A stretch of 64,000 nucleotides of DNA from Monocercomonoides exilis (lineage: Eukaryota > Preaxostyla > Oxymonadida > Polymastigidae), in NCBI GenBank assembly GCA_001643675.2, contig LSRY02000046.1, positions 730,034 to 794,033 of the forward strand, in the 5' to 3' direction. Below are positions 14,101 through 26,009 of the stretch, piece by piece. The first letter of the stretch is position 1. Each line of letters starts with the position of its first letter. The position numbers and the translations under genes were made by a program. The notes beneath the pieces were generated by a model, which ran no database searches, had not been told where the DNA came from, and was given only the letters and a program-made list of their open reading frames with translations.

Positions 14101-16476
14101 ATCGTTTCCAGTCATTTATCAGCAAGTTGGATACGCCTTCATCTTCTTTGACACAAAATGAGCTTGGAACACTTCCTCAGCACACGCCGAACACAATGTA
14201 TCCTATTTTGAGTACAATCAGTGTAAATAGCATGAATACGGGTGGGAAAGAGGAAGGGCTGAAGAGAGAGATGAAGATGTTGAACAGCAGCGAGCAGCAA
14301 AAATGGCTGAGTAAACACGCAAGAGAGTACAAGTCATATACGTGGTTCTTTGACAAGTGGATGGAGAAAGTGCGAACGGGGAAACAGACGAAGGAGAGTG
14401 ACGAAGGGTGCTGGAACATCCTGTACCGCCTGGCGCTGGACACGAAAGAGAGCGAGATGCTACGGAGCCTTCTCGACATCGCCCAGCGCCCATCCGCTCT
14501 GAATGAAGACAACAGTGCAAGCAGCGGACTGAGGAATGGCATAGAACTGTTAGCTCAGGTGGTGGGGACTGCAGGGGCAGCAGAGGAGATTGTGGCGATG
14601 GGGTCGTATGTGATGGTGAACTATTGTGAAGGGCTGGGGAAGAAAGAATTCACGATCGTTACACATGATGGATACAAATATGAGAGTCGAACTGATTGGT
14701 ATGATGAAGATTATCAATTCTTTTTATTCAAAAGTTAACTTCTTTTATTTCTTGAAATAAATATTCTATTTTGTGAATTCAAACATTATCCTAATTTGAA
14801 AAATCAATTTAATTATTTTTTTTCAATATTCCAACACCATTGAATTTTCTTAGCCATCGGAAGAAGATCTCCCAATATTCTATGGTCAAGCTGTTCAACC
14901 TGATGGCAACTCCCACGCCTGTTCTTCGACTGAATGCATCACGATGCATTCTCGCTCTGACTGACCATTCATTGGGGATGCATGCACTGCATGATGAGGG
15001 TAACCTCACAACAGTTTTGTATTCAATTGAGAATGATGATGGAGAAACGCTGGACAACTCTGTGTGGATTATCGCGAATGCTGCGAAGAATAGTTTGAAG
15101 ATTTTATGATTATTGAAGAAATGTTAATAAATAATAATAATAATAATAATTTCATGCAATTTTTATTTGTTATTTGTGTTTTTTTTTTAACTGATATTTG
15201 AATTCTTTCATTTTAAGGTGATATTGTAAAAGACATGTTGTATCAACTTGCAGCTGTGCGAGTTCTTCTCCGCCTTTTGACTCCATTCACTCCATCATCA
15301 GATCACTTTTCAACTTCATTAGAATCACCAACACAATCGCACACTCCGTCATTCCGAGTAGCCTCATTATCCTCTTCTTCCTCTTCCTCTTCCTCTTCCT
15401 TCTCCTCTCCTCCACACATCTCCATCGACACTTTGAAATATCTCATTCCTTCAGTTACATGTGCACTGTCCAACCTTGTTTTGAAGCATCATGGCCACAG
15501 CCGAGAATTCCTCGAAGCACAAGGCGTTCCCACGCTGCTTGCTGTTCTGAGCAGCCCAGCTGTCTGCGATGCAGCAAGCGCTGTTTACATCCTCAGCACA
15601 TTCCACTCTGTTCTCAAGCTGCTCCCAGAGTCCATTGTGCACTTTCAGAAAGGGCTACAGACGAGAGAAGGAAGAAGGGAGTTCTGCGATATTGTGAGAG
15701 GTGTTTGTGGGATTGCTGTATCAGCCTATCCACTGGGAGCACAACGCGGTGGAGAAGCTGATGAAAGGCTGAAAGTGGTGCTTGGGCGGTGCAAGGCGTT
15801 TGAGGAGATGAAGAGAGAGTTTGAGCGGATGGCGATTCCCTCGGAGAAAGAGATTGAATGGGAGATTGCATCGAGGAAAGAGACGACGGTGTGGAGGAGA
15901 GTGAGAGACGGATGGACACGCGAGACAGAGCCAGGTGCAAAGAGAGAGGCCAAAGAGAAGCAGAAGAAAGGAGGGAAGCAGAAGGGGTGGAACGAGGCAG
16001 GTGAGATGTGCCAGCTTTATGCAGATGACAACTCACCTGTGTCGCTGTTGATTTCGGCAGACTCGTTTGATCAGAGCGAATTCACAGAAGAGAACGAATT
16101 GAAGGCTGAGGGGCTGTTTCGGCCTCTTCGAAGATCCAATGGAAAGCTAAGAACGTGCTTCAGTGCAGAGCAGGCGATTGTGCAACTTGCGGGAGAGGTT
16201 TTGGCAGCTGCCGTGCCAATCAACGTGAAACTATGTTGTGTGTTCATTTTTTTTTTATATTTTATTTATTTATTTAATTACAATATATTTTCAATGAAAA
16301 TTATGAAATTCTATGTGATTGTTTATATGCATTGTTTGAATGCTTCGAAATATTGCCTTCTTTATTATTCAGATTCGCAAAAGGCATATGCAGATATTGT
16401 TCCAGTGATTACTGTATCGCACGATGGTGAAGAACTGCCAAAGGCTCGCCGTGCTACTTATCATCCTTTTAGATGA
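2159..16476 (+). CDS. giant FYVE-finger / HEAT-ARM, poly-Ser protein (about 4,589 aa)
   Basis: Six exons join in frame: 2159-2355, 2428-2507, 2569-14698, 14854-15092, 15218-16237 and 16373-16476. The total of 13,770 nt is exactly divisible by three. The N-terminus spells a zinc finger with FYVE spacing (CPTC, CCLC-x4-CENC, CPTC; residues about 40-90). The basic RHHC motif that binds PI3P in classical FYVE domains is missing. From about 8.3 kb to 9.3 kb, and again at 12.5-13.5 and 14.8-15.6 kb, regular amphipathic helix pairs look like HEAT/ARM repeats. Between them lie more than 40 poly-Ser tracts, some Glu/Asp-rich segments and a Gly10 run (5109-5141). No catalytic motif was found. A scaffold role in membrane traffic is an inference from the FYVE plus ARM layout only. 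The donor of the last intron is ambiguous (16235 or 16238). I do not recognise an orthologue by name. Confidence 0.85.
2356..2427 (+). other. intron 1 of giant FYVE/ARM gene
   Basis: This 72-bp intron (GTTTGG...CTCAG) splits the zinc finger between the cysteines of CENC. Reading straight through gives a premature TAA, while splicing restores the fifth and sixth metal ligands. Confidence 0.8.
2508..2568 (+). other. intron 2 of giant FYVE/ARM gene
   Basis: This 61-bp intron (GTGTGC...TTTAAG) connects the last cysteine pair of the finger to the 12.1-kb exon in frame. Confidence 0.8.
6289..6371 (+). repeat. long poly-Ser tract (mixed TCT/TCC codons)
   Basis: This is the longest of the many Ser homopolymer tracts in the giant protein, nearly 30 consecutive Ser followed by Ser-Pro repeats. 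The codons alternate between TCT, TCC and a few TCA rather than forming one pure triplet repeat. Confidence 0.9.
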
Positions 16477-17500
16477 AATTATAATCCTTTTTTTAAAAAA
16501 ATTTTTATACTATTGCGTATTATTTGTGTGTTTTTGTTTGAGTGGAGAAAGTTGTTAAATAGAATTAATTTATTTATTTTTTAATTATTATTATTTATTT
16601 TTTCAACCGGCACTCATAATTTTTTCTTCTTCTGCTACGTTTTGCAGCCAAAAAAATAGTTATTCTTCGATTGTGAATCGATTTTTTTTTTCTTATTATA
16701 TTTTGAGCTTTTAAGTTGTATTGAAATTTTTCCTTTGAGTCATCTTATTTGAATTGTTTTATCAGTTTTATTTATCGAATTTAAATTAAACAACTTTTTT
16801 TTTTTTCAAAATTTCTAAATATTTTTTTTTTTTCTTGTTGACACTATAATTTTATATGTGTGTATATTATGTTTATAAAGAAATTCTTTTATTTCATGTG
16901 CTTTGTCCATTTCATTAGTTTTAAGCAAAAATAACAAAAGAGACAGTTGCAGAGCAATTTTAAAATACTTTGTTTTCTGAATTGGAAGATGGAAAAACAA
17001 CTTTGAGGTGTATTTTCAAATGCCTTTGGAGCCTTCCTCGTGCACTAATGAAAAATCCACACAAATTTACAAAAATAAATTTCTTTTTCTTTTTTTTTTT
17101 TCTTTTTCTTTTTTTTTCTTTCTTTTTTTTTTTGAAAAAATAAATATCTCCAAAAGCTTTTCGCTTTGTTATGTTCTGATGAAATGAAATTAAAAGTATT
17201 CATTTCAAGAAAATTATAATACACTTATTTTAGCAATTTTTCATCAAAATAATAAAGTCGTCAAAAAGCATTTCTTTCAATAATCCCACAATGATAGCTT
17301 CTTGAAGAATGAAGAATGAAATCTCTCATTCTATTTCTTCGCACAAATCATTGCCAAAGCGCAATTTCTCTTATTTTAAATTCAACGTCTTTCCAAATCT
17401 ATCTGTTTTGGAAGGATATGAAAAGCTGATGATTATCATGTGGAAATCTATCCCAAGCCAAAGTTGAACATTTAATAATCATTAAAACTTATTGATGCAA
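16477..17500. other. convergent AT-rich intergenic spacer
   Basis: The giant plus-strand gene and the minus-strand XPD gene end facing each other here. The spacer is AT-rich with many T runs, including the polypyrimidine tract at 17080-17133. I see no gene in it. Confidence 0.6.
17080..17133 (+). repeat. T/C polypyrimidine tract
   Basis: About 54 bases contain only T with scattered C. The tract lies between two convergent genes. Confidence 0.85.
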
Positions 17501-20500
17501 TCAACTTCCTGACAGCATCACATTTGATTGCTCCATCTTAACTTCATCTAATTGAGGCTCCAAATCCATATCAAATGAACGAAGCTCTTCTTTAACCTCG
17601 TCTTTGACCTTTCTTTCATCTTTCTCTGAAAGCGATGAATATGACGATGATAATAATGGTGCAGGTGCGGTTGAAAAAGATGCTTGTTCTGCTATCTGCG
17701 CCGAGTTCAACTCTGAGAATGTAGATTCTTGTCCAACAGAAGCAGAAGATGCAGATGCTGATGCTGATGCTGATGCTGATGCTGATGCTGATGATACAGC
17801 AACAGCAGCAGCATACTTTTCCGGCAAAAGAGGTTCCCTCTTCTTCTCTTCTGTTCCCAGGGCCACTCTCTTCCTCTCTGCCTCTCTCTCTTCCTCTGCA
17901 CGTGCCACATGGCTGCTGTCCCACAGCGAATGCCCAAGCTGTGCTGAAAACGGCACCGTCTGTGCCATCTCCCGCAGAAAGGGCATAATTGCGACAGACG
18001 CAGCCTCCGTAGACAGGTTTGTGTGCGCAGACGAAAGAGCAGCTGAAATCCACTTCGGAAACTTTGCTCTTTTGTCCTTCAGAGAAAACCTTTTGTCTGA
18101 AGAGGAAAAGGAAATATGCATAAATGAGTATATGTTTTCATAGTGAAACATAATTTTGATCAAATAATCAAAAGGAAAAACGAAATCAATGGTTTTTTTC
18201 AAATTTTGAAAAAAAAAATTATTTTCTCCAATAATAATTCCCATCAAACCTGCAAAAATCATAATTCCGTAGTCATCCTTCGATCTCAGCACTCTTCCAA
18301 CGCACTGTGCAGTGCTTCTCATCGCATCGAAGTTCAGCCACTCGCTTTCTGACACCCCAAAATGGAGTCTGGTGTATTCCAATCGAGCTTTCAGTGAATG
18401 TGATTCAGCTGTGTTTATGAAAGGGATCCCAAACACAATCACACAGCGTCCGTAGTGCCCTTCAAAGCAGTCGATACCTTCGCTCACTTTGCCTCGCGAA
18501 ACACACAAGAAGACTCCGCCTCGGCCACTGTCACAGGCCTATGGGAAACATTGAGCGTTGAATTGTGTCAAAATCGAAATGAAGAATAAGAAAATAAAAG
18601 AATATTAAAAGCAAATAAATATTTTAAATTATTAATTTAGAAAAGAAAACAACGAGAAAGCTCAAACCAGTCTGTAATTTGTAAGTGCAACGCCTGTTTC
18701 CACAGCATTTGGCGTTTCCACAAATATCAGCTTGTTTTGGTAGATTTGGTTCAGAAGGTTCATTTCACTCCAACTGCTGACAATATCTCCCAGATACTAA
18801 GAACACGAAAAGAAATCAGATTTAAAAGAAGATAAAATTATAAAAACACACAAATAAATAAATAATAACGCAAAACTCTCAATTTTTTTTTTTTTGAAAA
18901 GAAAATAGTTTTAATGATAACAATGTTAAAACTCATCAAAAAAACTATCAAAACTAATACATCATCTTATCTCATCAATCACACCTTGTATGAAGGGAAA
19001 AAGGCCACAATTCCATCGGGCACAATGCTGCTCAGTGTCACAAGAAGAGACCCAAAGTTTCTGACAACAGAATAATCGTGTCTCACTTCGAACTTGGTGG
19101 ACATGGGCAGCTGATCTGATCCTCTTGTTACAATCTTGAAAAAAAGTATTGGATAAAGAGTTTGAAAAATGAGAAAAAGATAGATGGAAAGAATACATGA
19201 ACATATAAAATAATTTTAAATATTCAGATAACTTGTATTTTTTTTAAAATCAAATTGTACTGCAACAAAACTCTCAATTCATTTAGGTTTCCCTTCCCTC
19301 CCCACACAAAAATTGTTAACATAACACACCAAAGGCAACGCACACTGCCTCGACAGCGACAACGAGTAGCTTTCAACCAGTGTGGGTGTTATGCCTAGCA
19401 GCGTTGGATACATCGACAGCGGAGAAAGAGTGCCGCTTGTGATGATCACTGTGTCTGCCCCTTCCACCACAGGCGCCATCACCAGCCGCGGATCATGGCA
19501 GCATAGCCGAAGAACTGCTCCATATTCTCCATGGCTGGCTGTGGGGATGGATTGTCCAGATGGAAAAGCAGAAGCAGAGGGAATAGAGGAAGATGAAGGC
19601 GAAGAAGAAGAAGAAGAAGAAGGCATCAGCAATGAGCTTCCAAATGGTCTCAATTTCCCGCAGCCTTCCATCACAACCGAGAACCCGTCCTTGTATGTGG
19701 CGACCATCACGCCGAACTGGCACAGGCGCTGTAGCGAAGCAAAGCGGATGATCTGTTTCACTTCGAGTGTCGCTAGAAGACTTTGCAGCCGATCACATAA
19801 ATGCAGCAAAGGAGCGGTGTCAGTGATCTGCGCGGTCTCAGCGAGGGTAAACAGGAAATACGATGGAGATTCGACAAATGGAGTGTCTTGCTTGAAACGA
19901 TAGCGCACAAATGCCAGCCAGCGCCGAAGGAAGGCGAGGAAATGCTCTGCCCGTCGAATGCTGCCGGGAATCGCAGCTGAAATAATATCCTTCGAAAGCA
20001 CTTGGATGATGCGAATATTGAACGTTGAATTTTTAAAAATAAATGCAAATTGATAAAAAGCATATGATAAGCAATAATATTTAATTTAAAAAAGAAAATA
20101 CAAATATAAACCAGGTGGTCCAATAAGTGCATCTCCTCCTCTTTGCTGGATGTCTTTTGAAATTTCTTCTCTCATTTGCTGATAATCATCTCTCAGCCTT
20201 GCTGTTGCTGTGTGTCTTTCCCTCTTTAGCAGCACAATCAATTCTTCAATCCTTTTCTCGCACTCATCCACGTCATTCTTCGTCAACTCCACAGAAAGTG
20301 AGTCGATGCAGGTGTTATCGATGTTGTGCGCCTCATCGAACACAACAATATCACGCCTTTGAGTTTGAAGACCCACAACTTCACTGATTTTTGGATCGAG
20401 AAGGTATTGATAGCATCCGACAATCACATTACAGCGAGAAACTCCAACTCGTGCTGTGTGATAAGGACAAACTCCGTTCGCCTTTCCCTCGTTTCGCAGA

Positions 20501-21106
20501 TCACTCAGGGAATGTGCTCCAAGTCCAAGAAGCGTTTCAGGTACGTGCGATTCAAAGGCTTCGTAGAAAGGGCATGTTTCGATGTCTGGTGTCTCAACAG
20601 CCTTCTCTCGGACCCATCTAGCAGTTAAATCACGGCACGCGCTATCACATTCAGCTCCTGACGGCATGCAAGCTACTTTTGGATTTATGCACAAGTTGAA
20701 ACGAGAAGATATTCCAATGCTCTGTATTGGGGTTGTTTCAGCATTATGCTCCTGAATAGTCGCTACAACGCGTCTGATTTCTGCGTGAACTTTTTGAGTC
20801 TCAGAAACAGTTCTTGTAAGATATATTAGCCGCCTTTTCTCGGAACATGTTTGAAAATGAGACAAAATTAACGAAATAAGAGCAATTGTTTTTCCAGTCC
20901 CACTTGGCATCTCAAGAATACAATGACCAGTTCGATCTAAAACGCCTTTTAAATCTCGCATATATCGGTATTGCTCCGGATAAATATGAGAGTATGGAAA
21001 GAAAACAGGAAGGCCATCGATATATATTCTTTAAAAAATAGAAGATTCATTGTTGTAAACAATTGCATGTCCATGTTATAGCAATATAGGTATTAAACAT
21101 ATTCAT
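17501..21106 (-). CDS. ERCC2: TFIIH helicase XPD/ERCC2 (Rad3 family)
   Basis: This is a 5'-to-3' DNA helicase of the TFIIH core, acting in transcription initiation and nucleotide-excision repair in the nucleus. Visible motifs are Walker A MPSGTGKT (about 20905), the four Fe-S cysteines (LCINPKV, CDSACRDL, IETCPFY, GVCPYH), the DEAH box VVFDEAHNIDN, helicase motifs RGKVSEGID and VIVFGIPF, and motif VI QCVGRVLRSKDDYG. Exons on the minus strand are 21028-20112, 20000-19330, 19134-18985, 18796-18668, 18538-18250 and 18096-17501, all in phase. A tentative 8-nt first coding exon at 21106-21099 supplies the ATG through a 70-bp intron; the acceptor before IYIDGLPVFFPY requires some upstream exon. The product is about 919 aa against 760 in human. 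The extra length is a disordered C-terminal tail with a Ser-Ala repeat. The assignment is secure; only the extreme start is uncertain. Confidence 0.95.
17748..17795 (-). repeat. hexanucleotide repeat coding for (Ser-Ala)n in XPD
   Basis: On the plus strand GATGCT is repeated about eight times. In the XPD frame it reads TCA GCA, giving Ser-Ala dipeptides in the C-terminal tail. Confidence 0.9.
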
Positions 21107-21326
21107 TTAAAGTAATCAAACTTCATTATTTTATATTAATGGATTAAAAACGAACAAAAACGACAAAATAATATTGTTGAACAAAAATTAAAAAATAACG
21201 GGTCGAACAATATGAAAATTTTTAACAAAAATTCTATCGAAAAATATTAAAAAATACAAATATCCCAAGATTTCCTTAGCAAGGAAATTGTAAATGAATA
21301 ATCATAACATTATCTTTTTTGTAATT

Positions 21327-22374
21327 TTATATAGAAAAGCTTCTAATTGAAACTTCTTCTCCAACAAGTTCCATTTCTTCGGAATCTTCTTCATAACGAA
21401 TTTCTTTTTGTTTGGATGTTGCTGAATCAAGGTGATCAAGCTTAACTTTGCGAACTATGAGCGTTCCTTTAGGTGAAATTCGAAGCACATGCGCTGGAAA
21501 TTCTCCGCCAGCTTCTCTAAAAATTAAGCACTCATTGAAAAACAATTCTTAACAAACAATAATCATACAAATTTTTAGGAAACACGTTTGCAATCTGGCC
21601 AATTAGCTTATTCATTTGTGAATACCGTTCAAAAAGCACATCAAATGGTTCATTTGCCCACTTTTCCCACTTATCGCAAATTTTTGCCAGAAGAATTTCC
21701 CTTGAAACTTCATGTCCGAGTATATCCTTTACGCTAACTGCTTTATAGATCGGTGAAGTTGGCATAGACAATTGTGCCTTTGCTTCTTCGGCAAAACTTG
21801 AATTTACATTTATTCCAAATCCAGCAGCAAGACCCCAGCACATCTCTTCAGATTCTGTTTTGTCATCAGAACCACATTCGTTTTCAAGAGGCACAACTTC
21901 TACTAAAATTCCGCATATCTTTTTTCCTTCACAAATTATATCATTTGGCCATTTCATCCAACAAGGTGGGCATCCAATTTCCATCAAGCCCTCGATAACT
22001 GCAATAGGAACAGCAAAACGAATCGTATTAAACCATCTTTCAAGAGGTTCAAGTCCTTTTTCCCTCGGAACCTGAGGTGATCTAACAGCAACTGTGCAAA
22101 GAATATCTTTTCCAAAAGCATTATCCCATTTACGTGCATAGCTACCTCTTCCATTTGTCTGATATTCTGCCAAAAATAACTTTTGTTTAGCGCCTGATTA
22201 AATATCAATTATTACCTTTCAAAAATATTTATTTCTTTCAGAACCTGCTTTTAATCCCTTTCGAGCTTCGTCCATGGTTGATCCGCATCCATCAGGATAA
22301 AATTCAACTTCTTTTCCCATTTCTTTTGTTGTTAGTTTTTCGGTGAATTCCTTTTCATTGAATCGACCTTCCAT
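21327..22374 (-). CDS. HLCS: biotin-protein ligase (BirA/HLCS catalytic domain)
   Basis: This enzyme activates biotin to biotinyl-5'-AMP and transfers it to lysines of biotin-dependent carboxylases. Recognisable motifs are the substrate loop AEYQTNGRGSYARKW (like BirA's GRGRRGRKW), the active-site KWPND and GILVE strand, AAGFGINVN, and a C-terminal SH3-like domain ending GEEVSIRS. Exons on the minus strand are 22374-22245, 22193-21569 and 21516-21327, giving 314 aa. The first acceptor was chosen because it adds KQKLFLAEYQT, the strand expected before the loop. The protein is close to a bare catalytic core, without the long N-terminal extension of animal HLCS or the DNA-binding domain of BirA. 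The ATG at 22374 is preceded by an acceptor-like TTTTGCAG, so an extra 5' exon is possible. It lies 220 bp downstream of the XPD start, on the same strand. Confidence 0.9.
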
Positions 22375-22948
22375 CTCGTTTTTATTCTGCAAAATATCAA
22401 ATTTGATCTTAATAATAATAAAATACTTTTGTTAATTCAAATCAATTTCAACACTTTTTTTTTGTTTATTCAATTATCAAATTATTAGTCCAACAACAAA
22501 CGACTTTATTTAAAGTGATCTAATCTTTTTTTAATTTGTTTTCAGCCTCTCTTTCCTTTAGAAAATAATTCATGAATTCAGGAACGGAATATTTATCCTG
22601 AAATTTTGTTCAAAGCCATTTTGTCAAAATAATGACTCGAAAAATCAACATTCATATTTACTGTTGAATTTTTTTCTGTTCAAAGGTCTTTTAATTTTTT
22701 TTTTAAATTAAAAAAGATAAAAATTCGTTGTGATTAGAAAACATTTCACTTTCATCAATTGATTGTCAACTTGTCTTGTAACAAAAAAATATGAAAATTT
22801 ACAAATTTTCAACTTAAACTTTAAAATTAATACAAATAATCGAAAATAAAATAAAATGTGAAAAAGAATTGAATAACAAAAAATCAAAAATCTTTTCATA
22901 TCAAGCACAATAATTGGGGGAAAAACTCACATGAATGTTGAAGTGAAA
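22375..22948. other. AT-rich intergenic spacer
   Basis: This 574-bp AT-rich spacer lies between the biotin ligase start and the COMMD4 stop, both on the minus strand. No coding signal was recognised; it probably holds the ligase promoter. Confidence 0.5.
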
Positions 22949-24008
22949 CTACTCAAAAGAACCAGAAGAATGGGAAGATGAAATATCCGAAGCATTGACC
23001 TGATCCAAAATTTTCGAAGCTTTCTCCATTTCTAGGAAAATTTTTTTTTGATATTCGAACGGTTTCACCAGAATAATTTCTTGAATTATTACTAAAAATA
23101 AACAAAAGGCATACCTATAATCAAAGATGCAAACATTGAGGAACTCATAGACAGTTTCGCTGCGGGAAATGGAGCTTCTTTTCCAATAGCCGACGGTTGC
23201 ATTTCAAATGAAACAATTGGAAATCCCATCTGTTGTGTAGAGTTTGTTAAAACTGGAAGGTCAACTCTGTAATCAAATCGCTCCAAAGTTGGTACTGCAA
23301 TCCAAAAATGAACAAACAATTGTTTTGAAATCATTCTGAAATTAAGAGAAATCAAAATTTGAAAATTGTAACAAACAATGAAATGTTTTTGATGTTAAGT
23401 ACTCCGAAAGAAATTCCCTATTCTTTTCAACTTCTTTTGAAATAACTTTACTATGTTCTAAAAATAATAAGAAATTGAAACACTTTATGAAAATTAAAAA
23501 AACGAACATATCACACCAATTGGAATTCCAAGTTGTTGCAATTCATCTAACAACACTTCCTCACTGCAGTTAAAACGAACAGCATTTATCTTCGAAAATT
23601 ATTTTTTAAAGATTGCAAATGAAAATTTTCTTTTGAAAATTCAGAAGCAAACAATTATAAAACGTAAAACAGCAAGTGCTGATCTTATTTCTGACGGGTT
23701 TATGCCAGCTGAGTTCAAATGTTTCATAAAAACTGATTCCTGAAAAACACAATGAAAAATTCGAGAATAAAACAAATTGATAAAATAAAACGATATCAAG
23801 AAAAATATGACCAACATCAATCTCATTACCAAGTGCTTCTTTAATTATTCCAATGCAAATTGCCTTCAAACGAACTGATGACTGAATGAAAAAATTATCA
23901 ATTTAACTTTATGGGGGAAATGTAATGGCAAACGTATTTCGAAAGCAATGTCACTTCAGAAAGAAGCCAGTTTGGAACGTCGACTTTTCCATAAAAATTA
24001 AATTTCAT
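22949..24008 (-). CDS. COMMD4: COMM domain-containing protein 4
   Basis: Seven short exons join in frame to 219 aa (human COMMD4 has 199): 24008-23934, 23881-23816, 23739-23653, 23589-23517, 23457-23403, 23335-23115 and 23031-22949. The start MKFNFYGKVDVPNW matches the family opening MRFRFCGDLDCPDW. The helical N-domain includes SALAVLRFII and LLDELQQLGIP. The C-terminal COMM domain contains LERFDYRVDLPVL and the final amphipathic helix ending MEKASKILDQV. Intron borders were set by frame and by alignment of segment lengths with the family from memory. COMMD proteins form the ten-member Commander ring that works with retriever and WASH in endosomal cargo recycling. Finding one suggests that this protist retains Commander; the other subunits are not in view. 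The gene was not visible as one open frame because every exon is short. Confidence 0.9.
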
Positions 24009-25538
24009 TTTTCTCTTATGGTAAACTTAATGATCTGGAGAATAAATTTGGATATTTTGTTTCAAAGCATAGAATGAAAATGACTTCTACGTTCCTCTCA
24101 AATATTGGTAGACGGGAACGAATCATCTTGATGATTTGCGCATTCTATTGTTGTTAAAAGTGATCTTGAAACTTAAAACTTGATTCTTTTTCTTTTCAAA
24201 TAAATACAGCAAAATAAAGAGAAAATCTCGTTTGTCTTGAATCAATTTTTAATGAACAATAAACAATATAGACTTTGATTGGGGAATTGTATCTGTGAAA
24301 GTGATGCAAGACATTTGATAACTCACTCCAAATATTTTGTCAAATGGATTTTCTGTTCATAAAAGAAACGATTTTTTTTCAAAAGGCCACTTCACAATTT
24401 ATGTTTGCATTTGATGAATTATTGAAAAGTCAATATAACTGGAGAAGAAGAATTCGCTTATTATGTGAAAATTTTGAATTTAGCATTCTTTGAGGTGCTT
24501 CAGTATCTGCTTTAATCATAAGAATGAAATTTCATTTACGTTTAGCAAACACAAGATAAAGAAAACGAAGATCAAAAAAAGGAAGAGGAAGATGAAGGGA
24601 TTGATGTGCGCAATAGAATAAAGATGAATATGTAATCAAATGATAAAGAATTCGATGAAGATAAAAAAGGATTTACAAAAACGAGCAAAAGTCCCCTCAA
24701 CAATTTTTCCTTGTGTCAAGCCAACCATGACATTAGATCATCTTATTGCATTCAATGATTTTGTCATAATTCCAATTTGTGGATTCTTTTTCAACATATT
24801 CATCTACCTTTTTAGTGTTAATGAATTAATCGTTTTCATCTTATTTGCTAAATCTCTCCAGATTATGTGTTCATTAGTTCAAATGATCTCTTCAAAGGTA
24901 TTCAAACACATTAACTTTTGCTTATTTTTTGTTTTTTTAACAGCTAAATTTCGACTTGAAAAAAAAATGGTGCATCAAAACGCATAGTTAGCTTCGTAAT
25001 TCAAAGAACAGATGGAGTTTCGCACAATCACTCGTTATTTAATTCTAATACGAATTAAGAACAGGTGCGCGCAGAGGAACAAAATACGCCACCAGTTTTC
25101 AAATAAACAGTAAAAAGCTCATTTAAAAGATGTGATCTGAAAGATCAAAATATAAATTTCAAAAATGGTTTTTGAAAAAACTGCGAACAAACAAATTAAA
25201 AAAGCGATTCAAGAAATTAAAATATGAGAATGAGAAAAGAATTCAATAAACAAATAAAAAAAGTTAGAATCAACATTTTTCCAAAACTAATAAATTAGAA
25301 AGAAGTTAATTGTTTCTGATAAAAAAGAAAGAAAGAAAGAATGTTTTAAATGAAAGAGAGAAAAAGAAAAGAAAGGTGATTTTGATGGCGACAGAAGATT
25401 TGGAAACAATGAAGAAATAGTGACAAAAAGATTTTTGCATAAAAACGACGACTAATCAGAAAAAGTGAACAGGTCATTTAGCACATTCCAAAAAATGGCT
25501 GTAAATAAGAACACAAAAGATTTGAAATGGCATTTTAA

Positions 25539-25571
25539 TAAAATAAAATAAAATAAAATAAAATAAAATAA
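25539..25571 (+). repeat. (AAATA)n microsatellite
   Basis: Six to seven tandem copies of the pentanucleotide AAATA in intergenic DNA. Confidence 0.9.
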
Positions 25572-25943
25572 TGAGAATAAGAATAAGAAGATTATGATTA
25601 TGATAATGATAACGATTTCCATTGACAGATGCTAATCAACCAGTTGAAAGCTGGATTGCTTAACCAAAGTACGAAATGAACAAATGGTGTGCTAATGGAG
25701 ATTAATTACAAAGAAGAAGAAGTTGAATAAAAGATGATGGAAAAAATAAAATGAGGTTAAATTTTTTTATAGCTTTTATGAAGATGATTGTACAAAGAAG
25801 ATCACCAACACAAGAAGATTTGGAAAAGAATCCAACAAATCAACAGAAGTCCCATTCGTTAAAATGTGTTTTATAATTGTCTGAATTATTTATTTTATAA
25901 TAATTATTATTATTCTTTCAATGTTTTTATTTATAAACCATTT

Positions 25944-25944
<1 letters not shown>

Positions 25945-25978
<34 letters not shown>
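25945..25978 (+). repeat. poly-T run (34 bases)
   Basis: An uninterrupted run of T ending 31 bases before the ArfGAP stop codon. On the minus strand it is poly-A directly after that gene, so it could be a genomic A-tract in the 3' UTR or a retro-copied tail. Confidence 0.9.
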
Positions 25979-25983
<5 letters not shown>

Positions 25984-26009
25984 GTCCGGCAAAATGAAAT
26001 CAATAACAT

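Larger units (their letters stand above)
24009..26009. other. 2-kb AT-rich spacer with simple repeats
   Basis: AT-rich DNA between the COMMD4 start and the ArfGAP stop. It contains an (AAATA)n array at 25539-25571 and a 34-base T run at 25945-25978. An open stretch at 24640-24987 has no recognisable domain. I see no convincing gene or transposon here. Confidence 0.5.

Noticed and set aside
16238-16372. Apparent read-through coding of an AT-rich segment near the end of the giant gene
   Set aside because: The residues are Phe/Tyr/Ile-rich, unlike the flanks, and GT...AG borders restore the frame. It was treated as an intron that happens to lack stops.
24640-24987. Plus-strand open frame of 115 codons in the AT-rich spacer
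   Set aside because: It is hydrophobic from T-rich codons and has no recognisable domain. Base composition matches the intergenic DNA around it.
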